From contig BFEA01000320.1 in assembly GCA_003427395.1 (NCBI GenBank), positions 855,419 to 881,124 on the forward strand: a DNA stretch of 25,706 bases, in the 5' to 3' direction. This DNA is from Chara braunii. Its lineage: Eukaryota; Streptophyta; Charophyceae; Charales; Characeae. Numbering within the stretch: position 1 is the stretch's first letter; the number at the start of each line of letters is the position of its first letter. The notes beneath the pieces were generated by a model. It saw only the letters and a program-made list of their open reading frames with translations, did not search any database and was not told the origin of the DNA. The translations under genes were made by a program, and so were the position numbers. Positions 16,577 through 25,706 of the stretch are shown in pieces.

Positions 16577-17340
16577 TATCTCCGACTCTCAGCAATCCGA
16601 CCCTCGATTCTAACTCAACAGACTCCCGATAGTATCCCCCTCACCAAACCAGTCCCAAGCCTAGACCCTAATCCTACACTCTACAAACCTTTTAACCCCT
16701 CTCCCAATCCACCCTGCTAATCCTCCCTCGATACCGACGCCGCTACCCCACTCACTAACGACCTAGCCCCCCCTAGGCACTCCACCCCAACCCACCCCCA
16801 CGACACAACTCCCCCATGCATGCACAACTAACCCACCTACACTGACCACCCCCCCAATACCCCCCCTTCCCCAAGTGCGGCGAACACCCTCCCCTCAAAC
16901 ACACCCTACAAAGACCAACCGCCAGCTACACCACAAATACCCTCAAAAAGAGGGGATAGAGCCCTCCACCCCCTATTCGCCCCAACCTCGACCTCCTCAC
17001 CATTCTCATCGCTTCACTAGACCACTTCCACCATACAACCCCCGTTCCGACTCTGCACCCACGCTATTCAAGCAACCTCCACCTGCACCGGATAAGCCGT
17101 ACACCTGCGATAGCCAAGCAAGATGGTAGATCACTTGTCAAACCCTTGCCACACTTACCCACCCCCAGACACCCCCCTACTCTCATCCCCTCTACAAACA
17201 CACCAAGGCCCTACGATGGCTTCCTGATCCCACGTGGCGAAAACCGCATGCAAGGCACGTCGACAAGCAAACAATCGCCTGACATCACCATCACACATTG
17301 CTCTAGTAACTCTTTCATAAATTATCAAGCTAGCTCTGAA
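16440..17340 (+). other. C-rich, G-poor strand-asymmetric tract
   Basis: For about 900 bases the plus strand is dominated by C and A with very few G (CCCCCCTCC, CCACCCCC and ACACCCTAC words). Several frames stay open for 60-90 codons and give Pro/Thr/His-rich strings, which is a composition effect. It may be the 5' UTR or Pro-rich ORF1 start of the element whose remnant follows. Confidence 0.6.
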
Positions 17341-17488
17341 TCAGTATAAGGTAACTCCAGGATCATTAACGAGTGACCACTAACACAACATAGATTAGAA
17401 GGGCAAAAAAAATGGAAAAATTGAAAAATAACAACACACTGCAAGAGAAGCATCAGCACCACTGGTAAGCACCTCCCCTGAGCGGTAG

Positions 17489-18352
17489 ATCTTAGACACG
17501 CCACATCACGTAGGTTATCCACCATCCCCCCCATACCACCCCTGCCCCCGGATCTCTCCCTCCTTCTCAACCCCCTCCCCTCCCCCTTCCCCTACCTCAA
17601 CCTCCACAGATGGCGAGAGCCCAGCTTGGAACCATGAGCTCGACACCAACAATGGCAGCGACTTTCCAGCGCCGCTTCTCATCCGTGGTACAAGCCACCC
17701 CAAGTCCACCAAACACAACTCTCCAAAAGCAGACAGCTTTACAGTCGACAACGAAACACTCAGATTCCTGCTGGAATCACCACATATCAAGGGCGAAAAG
17801 ATCGTCAGAAAAGTCATGAACAATGGAATTGAGGAAGAAGTAACTGCTTGGGGTTTCCCCAAAGAAAAATTAGTTCGCACCAACGCAATGTACGAGAACC
17901 ATGCGCTAGTATTCTCGTTCTCCAACACCGGGGCACGCCTCCCAGCAGTGGAGAGGAGGAAATGGTTATCAAGAACAATTCAATGCCACGAATCTATCAA
18001 AACCACAACAGACAAATTTTGTATCCTCAACCTGAACAGAAACATGATTATAGTAGTCTTCAAGGACGCCAACCAGGCGTCTCACCTGATCGACAGACAA
18101 GACACGCCGAACTGCAATGGATTGGTCTGCTCCCTATCTCGCTGGAAACCTGAGATGCAATCAGACTCGTTCTCAAACACACTTTCCATGCATGTAAACA
18201 GCAACGCAGCATACTGGCGACATGCGGCCACTCAAAACTCAGAGATATGGCTTTCAGACACGAGTTCACTCTCAATTGGCTATGGCGACTTCAGCGCCCA
18301 AACATCTCACTGTTCACATACACTGGATCACCCTGGATATCCCACACTCTAA
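17489..18352 (+). pseudogene. LINE ORF1-like (DUF4283/RRM-type) fragment
   Basis: The frame is open from after a TAG near 17484 to 18352, but the first in-frame ATG is 17816; codons before it look coding too (Pro/Ser-rich, then LRFLLESPHIKGEKIVRKV). The core from about 17870 to 18160 has the look of the globular domain of plant LINE ORF1/DUF4283 proteins: an ALVFSF strand, RKWLSRTI, a FCILNLNRNMIIVVFKDANQ strand pair and SLSRWKPEM, equivalent to the usual RRWxPxM ending. After about 18200 the neighbouring frame (FRHEFTLNWLWRLQRPN) looks more protein-like, so a frameshift is likely. No EN or RT follows, so the element is truncated where the gypsy element begins. Confidence 0.5.
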
Positions 18353-18375
18353 CACTCGAACACACACACACACTC

Positions 18376-19012
18376 ACTACTAACTACAGCTATGGCAGCT
18401 ATCGCTGCATCTAACCTATCGCTATGCTAACTCCCTCTCTCTTGCCCACTGCGTCCCCCGGGCTCATCTGCAGACCTCCTTGCACAAGTCGCTGTGGCAG
18501 CGCTTCCGCATGGCTCACGCAGGAATGAATGAATGGCTGGGCGCTGCCCCTTGATTTATACTTCAGAAACTCGTTGGTCTGCCCTTTGCCATCGGCCCTT
18601 GGTGCTCACAGTCCCCCTGTGGTACTTGCTGGACCGGACTGGGACTGACTGGACCTTCCGCTGACTGACTGTGGACTCACCGCTATCCTACCGACGTCGT
18701 ACTGCTGTTGCACTGCGGTTTAGTCCACCACTTGCCTCGCCACTTGACCACTTGCCCACTTGCCTACCTTCTAGAAGGTCTACAGCTAAGCTTCCAGAAC
18801 TCACTAAGACTTCTACGCTATAGACCTACAGATCGAACCGCTGCTGCCTATGGACCTACGACAGACCTACCAACTATCTGCAAATACACAGGTCACAGGT
18901 TCAACTCTCGGGATCTATACAAATACTGTACATAGGTAGGGTGAGGTCTAGGGGTCGAACCCTGGGTACTGCATCCGCTACTGCTAAAAGGTGAAAACCG
19001 TTTCACTCCCGC
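18376..19012 (-). other. 3' non-coding end of the gypsy element, candidate LTR
   Basis: It follows the chromodomain stop (19044) and a purine-rich stretch (about 19013-19030: AGGACGGCGGGAG on the minus strand) that could be the polypurine tract, after which TGAAACGG could start an LTR with the usual TG. A TATAAATC box lies at 18560-18553. The left limit is set where a (CA)n run and the ORF1 fragment begin. Confidence 0.4.
18553..18560 (-). promoter_or_regulatory. TATA-like box in candidate LTR
   Basis: TATAAATC on the minus strand, in the orientation needed to transcribe the element if the surrounding 18376-19012 is an LTR. No second copy is found upstream of Gag, so its role is uncertain. 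Confidence 0.25.
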
Positions 19013-19043
19013 CGTCCTAAATTCGAGGTCCTCCGAGAACATT

Positions 19044-22000
19044 TCAGTCCAAGGCGGGACCTTTACCTTTCTTGTCACGTTCATAGGCTCTGACTATGTC
19101 GGGAGCGGTTTCTAGAAGTTCTTTTTTCGTGAACCAGCCGTCGTCTTCCGCTTCTTGATAAGCAAAATGGACCTTATATTGTTTCTGGGGACGACCTCTA
19201 CCTCCTGTTCTGAACACATCCTCATCTACAATGCCTTCAATGTCATAACTTCAATCCATATCCGGAGGGATCATGGATCTTCTCGAAGGGAACTGTTGAC
19301 TTGTGACTCACGGCAGCAGCTTTGAAGCATGAAACACAGGGTATGTGTGGAGGTGTGCTGGAATCTCAATGCTATAGGACGGTCCATCCTCTCCGCCCTT
19401 GACTTCTAGAACCGGCCACGGTCCTCTATATGCGGGCAGTAACTTCTGCGAGATGTTTTCCTCAGGTGCAAACTCTTTAGCCTTGACCCAGACTAAGTCG
19501 CCTACCTGAAACTGCGACGGGCGGCGGTGCTTATTAGCTTGCTCTNTCATCCTATGCTGGGCCTTCCTGAGGTTTTCAACAACAGTGGCTAGTTCTTTCT
19601 CGTGTTGTATCGCAAACTCCCTGGTACCGGGCGGTAATCTATGAATCTGATCCCGGTTCAGTCCTTCAAACGGTCTGCGTGGTCGAAAGGACTTGTGCAA
19701 CTCATTGGGAGTGCGGCAGGTGGATAGATGCACGCTGTTGTTGTATGCACTAGCTACCTTAGGCAACATCTCATCCCAGTTAATCTGATCTGGTCTAATG
19801 TACATGCGCAGAACTTGTTGTAGGAACTTGTTCATCTGTTCTGTCTGACCGTTAGTCTCTGGGTGACGGCCAGATGACATTAGCAACTTAGATCCGTAGA
19901 CGCTCATGAGTTCTTGCCAGTTCTGGCTGGTGAAACGACTATCTCTATCACTAACTATTGACAATGGGATTCCATTCTCGCTAACCCAAAAGTCAAAAAA
20001 CTTCTGTATAACTAAGTCCGTACGTGCCTCTGCAGGCAAAGGAACGAAAACTGCATATTTGCTAAAGCGGTCAACTACGACCATGACTTGGCTCTTACCA
20101 TGTCTACTCTTGACTTGGGTGTCCATGAAGTCTATGGACACGGAGTCTCCCGGCTGATCCGGGATAGGCAAGGGTCTGAGAAGACCTAGGGGCGCGCATG
20201 TCGTAGACTTATTCCTCTGGCACACTTTACAACTGCGGACATACTCTATGCAGTCATTCTTCATCCCTGGCCAGGTATACGCACGCATCAGGTTGGCTAA
20301 TGTCTTTTGCCAACCGAAATGCCCTTCAGTATCGTGGCATTCCCCTAAAATCAAACTGTGGATCTCTTCGATGTTGGGAACGCACGGGCGGTCAAACACA
20401 TTAGTCTTCTCAAACAGCAACCCGTCTGTAGTGCGGTAGTCTGGTTCAGTCTCTGGAGCCTCTCTAACTCTCTTTAGGAGGTCGCTATAGATAGGGTCCT
20501 GCCCATATGCTTGCCTAACTTTCTCCTGCAGGTCTCTCCCTATATCCAGATAGTGTACTACGGCTCCAAAGTAGTCTGATCTCCTACTCAGAGCATCCGC
20601 AACTACGTTGTATTTGCCCTTCACTGGCTTGAGCTCAAAGTCGAATTGGTCTATCTCTGCGGCCCACCTAGTCAACTTAGGTGTCATCTTGGCCTGTGTC
20701 TTTAACCAACNAAGTGTCTCGTGNTCAGAATACACTTTGAAGTGCCTCCCAAGCAGATAGTGCTTCCAATGGTCTAAAGCCTGCCTGAGAGCGTAGAGTT
20801 CTCTCTCGTACGTGGAGGTAGCGACCTTCTCACAGGGCATCTTCGCTGACATGAACTCTACGGGTCTATAGCCATTGTCGTCGTCTTGCTGCAACACGGC
20901 ACCTATTATTCCATATTGTCTTGCGTCCGTGATAACGACAAATGGCAAGGACGGATCTGCTACTTTGAGGACGGGATATTATATTAACGCGCGCTTTAAC
21001 TTCTTGAGCGCAGACGTACAGTCTTTGTCCCATTGCCTGATTGCCTCTTTCTTTAGCAGTCTGCGCAAGGGGGCGGCGATAGTGGAGAAGTTCCTCACGA
21101 ACTTCCTATAGTAGTTAGCTAAGCCTAGGAACGATCGCAACTCTGTCAATGTGCGGGGCGTCGGCCAGTCTCTAATCGCCCCTATCTTGCTGTCCTCTGG
21201 CTTAATGCCATCTCCGTCCAACACGTGGCCCAAGTACAAAACTTGTGTCTTGGCCCACTCACACTTCTTTGCGTTGATCTTGAAGTTAGCCTCTCGTAGC
21301 TTTTCCAAGACCTGCCTCAGATGACCCTGGTGCTCCTGGAGGGTCTTACTAAAAACTAGGATATCATCTAGATAGACTACTACAAACTTATCTAACCACG
21401 GTCTAAACAGGTCGTTCATACAACACTGGAAGGTAGCTGGTGCGTTGGTTAGTCCAAAGGGCATCACTATGAACTCATAGTGCCCGTATCTAGTCCGGAA
21501 CGCAGTCTTGAACTGGTCATCAGGATGGACTTCTATCTGATGGTATCCGGACTTCAAGTCTATTTTGGAGAAATACCTGCAACCCTGCAGCCGATCTAAG
21601 AGATCGTCTATCCTGGGCAGTGGCTCAACATTCCTTACAGTAATCGCATTCAAACCCCTATAGTCTATACACATTCTCAGCTTTCCTTCCTTCTTGGGGA
21701 CAAACAAAACGGGTGCTCCAAAAGGAGACGAACTGGGCCTGATCCAACCTTTCTCTAGGAGCTCATCTAACTGCTTGCGAAGCTCCTCTAACTCCCTGGG
21801 GGACATTCTGTAGACTGCACCCTTAGGAGTTCTACTGTCGGGCTCTATCTCTATCCTGTGCTGGATGGGTCGCGACACTACTCCTGTCGGCGACTCAATC
21901 AAGTCTTTGAATTCTTCCAGCAACTTGGCTACGGTTGGATTTGTGGAACTTATCTCTTCCTTGCCCTCGGTGATAGGTCTAACATACACTACAAAGACCT

Positions 22001-22757
22001 GTTCCTCTAACTGCTCCTTTTTGACTAATCGCGCGAACGCGGGAGCACTGAGACAGCAATGTGCCAAGGTGTTATCTACACCAGACACATGGAACAAGCG
22101 GGCAGTCTTAACCTCGCCTGACGGACTAGGGAGCCTACACTCATGCTCTCTCAAATGAAGTGTGGCCCCTGCTGCCTCTCCCCAATCCATTCCTAACACT
22201 ATATCGAAAGGCAGGTCATCCTGTACGAGGAGAGTCAAGGAATGGAGAACTTTCTCCACCTTCCCATCTTTCTCTAGGCGAAAATACGCCTGGACTCCCT
22301 CTACATAGTCCTCAACTCGCATCGTGCGGTTGTCTGTGAGGACACTGACTATGGGGTCTGCCAATTTCTGGACTGTTAATCCTAGCTTCAGCTTCTTCAG
22401 TGTCCTACGGCTAAGATAATTGCGGGTGGCCCCTGAGTCTATGAGGGCCCCTACTCTACTCCTAAACACCTCTACATCTACCAAGATCAGTTGTCCTTTA
22501 CTCTCTTTCTTCATCTTGGCCCAGGCTGACACTCTCTCCTTCAACTCTTCTGCCACACCTGTGAGGGACGTGCCTAAAGAGACGCTAACACAGGCAGTCT
22601 CTGGACAGCTAGCTAGGCACGGGCCTGCAACCTCTGCCATAGGTTCATATGGGTTGGGAGTGTCCTGTTCGCGCGCGCTCACTTCTCCACATGACCTTGA
22701 AGTAGGGGCAGTTGCAACCTCTACTGGCGGCTGCCTTTTGACTGTTGGGCAGCCCAA
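19044..22757 (-). pseudogene. Gypsy Pol: PR-RT-RNase H-integrase-chromodomain, with stops
   Basis: One continuous frame with three internal stops. Protease: GALIDSGATRNYLS (Asp107 of the DSG triad) and FDIVLGMDW. RT: CRYFSKIDLKSGYHQI (motif A Asp400), MPFGLTNAPATFQ and VVYLDDILVFS (YLDD about residue 463). A TAA at 20981-20979 separates RT from RNase H, which keeps VVITDA, TYERELYA and VVADALSR. Integrase: HHCC zinc site (His205, His210, Cys240, Cys243, counting from 20948), then the DDE triad in SIDFMD, IVSDRDSRF and NGQTEQMN, then a GPY/F-type end. TGA at 19310-19308 and another near 19257 precede a chromodomain (QYKVHFAYQE, DDGWFTKKEL, TAPDIVRAYE) that ends at 19044. The frame has no credible ATG, so it was probably expressed as Gag-Pol. 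N bases at 19546, 20711 and 20724 hit three codons, including one RNase H Asp position. Confidence 0.92.
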
Positions 22758-22788
22758 CGGGCCTGTCTGTACTTAGGACAATATTTAA

Positions 22789-24696
22789 TTACGTGCGCCG
22801 ATCACCACAGAAAACGCACTGACCCATGTTCACGCGTTCCTGCCATAATCGTTGGTCCAAGCCCAAGTCTTCCCAAGGCCTGCCCTGTGGCAAGCCTGGG
22901 TGCCATCCTCCTTGAGGTGCTCTTCCACCTCCTCGCTGTGGGAACCGATTACCCTGGCGATTTAACGGGGCACCTTGACCCCTACCTCCCGCTTGGCGGT
23001 TTCCTTGGCCGCCAACCCCCTGCGCGCCCGGTCCTCGGCCTCCCATGGCCTGGCCGCTTTGGCCCTGGCATCCTCCTCTACCTTGCGGCCTCCCTCCAGC
23101 CGCGACAGCAGCATAGGACCTCCCTTGCCCCACACTACTGCCATCATCCTCGAGGCACCACTCGATCTGACTATACGGAACCTCGTCTGTACCACCTTCC
23201 TCTAAGGTAAGGATCATATGATCCTTGGCCTTGACTTGGCCAAAGATGGTACGCCCTTTCCACCCTTTCCCCTTCTCCAAGCCTTTGTGCCAGAAGGTGG
23301 TAACTGGCATAGATTTTGACTCATACAGGACGACTTCCCTACTGAATGCATCATATGTGATGCTGGCCTGTTCAGATTTGTCAAAGAAATGCCCGCGCAG
23401 GGCCTCTGGTATGGCGCGATAAAACAATTGGACCAACTGGGTCTCAGTGACCCCATGGTCCGGGACGGCCACTAAGTCGTCCATGGTACCCTTGAGTGCC
23501 CTGGCACTCCTCCACTGTCGTGAGTGGATCGTTTGCAGCTTGTCAGAGGCTCTAATGCCTCGTGTTGGGTCAGCGAAACGCTCCTTGAGGAGCTTGAGGA
23601 ATTGGGAAAGAGGGGTGACTTTGGAATATGCAACCACGTTGTTTTCACAACCAGCTGTACGCGCAAGAGACCTGGCGAAACTAGCCGCTTCATCTTTGAG
23701 GGCCTGGAAGGCCACGAGGACTTGTTCCTCAATCAAGATGTGTTGTAAGTAAATATAACTATTGACACTGGCTTCCCAGTTGTCAAAGTTTTCTTCCTTC
23801 TTTCCCCCGTACGCATCTAGGAACTTAAGTTTCACTGGGTCCTTACGGGGTCTGGCCTCTCCCTCTACAGCGGCTACAGCTTTGGCACCCTGAATGGCGC
23901 CCTCACAAAACTTCCCTCCATTGTCTCTCAATTGCTTGACTTCGCCCCCAATATGGGTGACGATCTCGCGCGCAAAGTTTCTACACCCTGACCGCATGGC
24001 ACTCAAGGCTACATCTTGGCTCCAGCTAGCCTGGCACTCTTCCATCCAGACCTTGCTCAACACTTCCAAGTACCCCAGTACCTTGTCCCACTTGGCCTTA
24101 TCATCCGGCTGGGCCAACACCTCCTGCCTGCACGCTTGCACCTTCGCTACCTCTGCAGTCATTTTACTCACTTCCTCTCTCCTCCTCTTCTTCTCTCGCT
24201 TCATCCTCAACTTCCATGTCAATTTCTGCTCCTCCTCCCTTTCTCGCCTTTCCATCGGATTTGTCGTTGTTGCTAACTCACTGGCTAGCGCAGCCCTCTC
24301 ATCCTCAGTCACATAGGACTCTGCCTCCTCCTCTTCACCCAACGATAAATTAGCGACCCACTCGCTGATCTTCTTCTCCATCTCAATATTTGTCTCCCCC
24401 TTCATTGTGCCACCACTGCTTCCTTCTCCACTCTCAATCCTCATTCTCTCTTTCTCTTCTTCTGCTGCCGCTTCTGCTTCAGCAGGTTTTCTTCTTTCTT
24501 CCTCCTCTTGTTGTACTCTCTTCATCTCCTCCTCCAATCTCTTCACCTTCGCCGCCTGCTCGTCTGCGATAGCCTTTAGCTTCGCTTGCTTCTCACGCTC
24601 TTTTCTCTCCCTGTTCTCTTGGACTAAGGCGGCCATCTTTTCTTGCTGCTCCTTACTATAGGGGCTAGTCTCTAACCCACTACGGGTCCCAACCAT
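22789..24696 (-). CDS. Gypsy Gag polyprotein, zinc knuckle cut by frameshift
   Basis: It starts at a true ATG (24696; MVGTRSG) and has 635 codons. The N-terminal third is a long charged coiled coil (Glu/Lys/Arg-rich, about residues 15-180). The middle (about 290-470) is the retrotransposon-gag capsid-like region, with FDNWEASVNSYIYLQ, FLKLLKERFADP and LVQLFYRAIPEALRGHF. Then comes a Gly/Gln/Arg-rich nucleic-acid-binding tail and CVFCG near the end. The stop comes in the middle of a CCHC knuckle: one frame over, the next codons supply His and Cys at the correct spacing (C-x2-C-x4-H-x4-C). So a one-base change just before 22790 has closed Gag early. It would form the particle and bind element RNA. 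Confidence 0.88.
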   Translation of the reverse strand: MVGTRSGLETSPYSKEQQEKMAALVQENRERKEREKQAKLKAIADEQAAKVKRLEEEMKRVQQEEEERRKPAEAEAAAEEEKERMRIESGEGSSGGTMKGETNIEMEKKISEWVANLSLGEEEEAESYVTEDERAALASELATTTNPMERREREEEQKLTWKLRMKREKKRRREEVSKMTAEVAKVQACRQEVLAQPDDKAKWDKVLGYLEVLSKVWMEECQASWSQDVALSAMRSGCRNFAREIVTHIGGEVKQLRDNGGKFCEGAIQGAKAVAAVEGEARPRKDPVKLKFLDAYGGKKEENFDNWEASVNSYIYLQHILIEEQVLVAFQALKDEAASFARSLARTAGCENNVVAYSKVTPLSQFLKLLKERFADPTRGIRASDKLQTIHSRQWRSARALKGTMDDLVAVPDHGVTETQLVQLFYRAIPEALRGHFFDKSEQASITYDAFSREVVLYESKSMPVTTFWHKGLEKGKGWKGRTIFGQVKAKDHMILTLEEGGTDEVPYSQIEWCLEDDGSSVGQGRSYAAVAAGGRPQGRGGCQGQSGQAMGGRGPGAQGVGGQGNRQAGGRGQGAPLNRQGNRFPQRGGGRAPQGGWHPGLPQGRPWEDLGLDQRLWQERVNMGQCVFCGDRRT

Positions 24697-25016
24697 GGTG
24701 ATAAGTGTACAACCGGGTTAGTGGTTCCAGACCTCACCACGTAGACTCTGACCCCTGACTGACAAACCCATACACTCAATCTAAGACCTACAGAATCCTG
24801 ACAAGGACCCTGTCAACTATGGTCTCTAGCCTAGACCTATGCTATGGCTGTCACTACTGAACCAGTGGTTGATCAGGAGGCATTTAAGGAGATCCCCCGT
24901 AACTCCTCAAGAATTCTTTAACGTCGCAGACAGGACGACGTGATCAGCTTGGTTCNGCCTGTGCTTTCAGCCCACAACTCAGCCTTTCCGGCCTACTGTG
25001 CCACACCGAGCAGCCC

Positions 25017-25252
25017 GCCGGTCTGTACCGGTCCTTGGGAGGGTTCGTATCCCCCGGGACAGTCGAGTCGTCAGACACAGATNATCAGCCTTTCTTGGTC
25101 TGGTAGGGGAGTGGTTGAAACAGGCCCTCAACACTCAAAAACTGCCTGATGTGTCAGCCCTAACTGCCGTTCAGGCCCACTGAGTCCTACCAACCGTTTC
25201 CAGCCGGTCAGCACCGGTCCTTGGGAGGGTTATGCCCCCCGGGAAAGTTGGA
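25017..25252. repeat. Direct repeat of about 45 bp
   Basis: ACCGGTCCTTGGGAGGGTT occurs at about 25027 and at 25214, each followed by a (C)nGGGA segment (TATCCCCCGGGACAGT and TGCCCCCCGGGAAAGT). The two copies are about 187 bases apart and diverged, within the candidate LTR/leader. Confidence 0.75.
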
Positions 25253-25462
25253 TCAGCCACAGTCTCAGCCCTACAAGGTCAGACTAGGGTTTCGTCATCC
25301 AAGCCCTATCCTTCATCCACAGAGTACTATGACCTAAGACAGAAGAGACTCAATGCAGAAAGATAGACAGACTAACTTGACTCAGCAAGTACCAAGGGGT
25401 GTGTGCACATCCACAGGGCCAGGGATAGGCTGAAGGCTTGGCGAGATGTTACCAACTCCAGC

Positions 25463-25615
25463 TTGGTCAAAGTCTTGGTCAAAGTCTTGGTCAACGCCTT
25501 GGTCAACGCCCTTGGTCAACGCCCGTCAACGCTGCTATGACCCTTGGTCCACCCTCGGTCAACTCCGGTGAACGTCGTCAACGCCTCTGGTCAACCCTCT
25601 CGGTCAACCTCCCGG
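25463..25615 (-). repeat. Tandem TTGGTCAA-type repeat (TTGACC array)
   Basis: The plus strand carries eight GGTCAA and two CGTCAA words, mostly within a 12-14 base period (CTTGGTCAAAGT, CTTGGTCAACGC). On the element's sense strand these are ten TTGAC cores, eight being TTGACC, the W-box core recognised by WRKY factors in land plants. Placement upstream of Gag would suit a U3 enhancer; that is an inference. Confidence 0.7.
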
Positions 25616-25706
25616 TCAGCTATGGCTGCCGGGTCTCCTTCCTCGCCAACCTTCTTCTTCTTCTTCACCTCCCTCGCCTCCTTTCACCCCGCTGTCTTCT
25701 TCTTCT

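Larger units (their letters stand above)
18376..25706 (-). mobile_element. Ty3/gypsy chromovirus-type LTR retrotransposon
   Basis: Minus-strand order: leader/5' LTR candidate (25706-24697), Gag (24696-22789), protease-RT-RNase H-integrase (22757-19308), chromodomain (to 19044), then a 3' non-coding segment. Integrase after RNase H and the presence of a chromodomain place it among chromoviruses. Lesions are few for a coding region of about 5.6 kb, so it is younger than the LINE. I could not match the sequence at 18376-19012 with that at 24700-25706, so the LTR pair is not proven: either one LTR is truncated, or the 5' LTR extends past the window. Confidence 0.9.
24697..25706 (-). other. Leader and candidate 5' LTR of the gypsy element
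   Basis: Non-coding sequence upstream of Gag. A TGG-initiated stretch at about 24741-24725 (TGGTGAGGTCTGGAACC on the minus strand) could be a tRNA primer-binding site, but I cannot name the tRNA. CTTAAATG near 24895 is a weak TATA candidate. Ns at 24956 and 25083. No LTR boundary can be drawn inside the window. Confidence 0.4.

Noticed and set aside
18935-18965. tRNA B-box-like GGGTTCGACCCC on the minus strand
   Set aside because: The nearest A-box-like word is only about 20 bases away and no cloverleaf can be drawn.

Overview
The window is repeat-rich nuclear DNA of a plant-lineage eukaryote. Its Ty3/gypsy element has a coiled-coil, Gly/Gln-rich Gag, a chromodomain downstream of integrase, and the general style of elements from charophyte algae such as Chara. 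That genus-level guess is from memory and is an inference. There are no bacterial-type operons, and most sequence is decayed transposable elements with simple repeats.

Layout. 1-770: GC-rich and GAA microsatellites, a minisatellite carrying five TGACGTGGC motifs, and a 73-bp tandem duplication. About 770-7510 (+): one long, broken LINE with ORF1, then ORF2 (endonuclease, reverse transcriptase, C-terminal zinc-binding region) and a 3' tail that recurs elsewhere. About 7520-14100: the most gene-like part. On the minus strand I can assemble the 3' part of a spliced host gene from four exons (12867-12781, 9687-8944, 8534-8372, 8256-8123) whose splice phases agree and which end in a stop. Its product is not recognised. 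Its 3.1-kb intron holds a U6 snRNA-like sequence, 5'-truncated LINE tails, a 659-bp inverted-repeat element nested in one tail, a SINE-like copy and an 835-bp foldback array of hairpins. A second SINE-like copy lies just upstream of the 12867-12781 exon. 14500-15440: two more terminal-inverted-repeat elements and a short direct repeat. 16100-18350 (+): remnants of a second retroelement ORF1, with a very C-rich, G-poor stretch. 18376 to the right edge (-): a Ty3/gypsy chromovirus with Gag, protease, RT, RNase H, integrase and chromodomain, broken by few lesions, followed by leader/LTR-like sequence with an array of TTGAC cores.

None of the large retroelements looks able to make its proteins intact: the LINE has many stops and at least four frame changes, and the gypsy element has two frame changes near the Gag zinc knuckle and stops before RNase H and around the chromodomain. 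The points most worth following are the spliced minus-strand gene, the hairpin array next to one of its 5' splice sites, the U6-like copy, and the nested retroposon/MITE architecture. I saw no evidence of a complete new multi-gene system.
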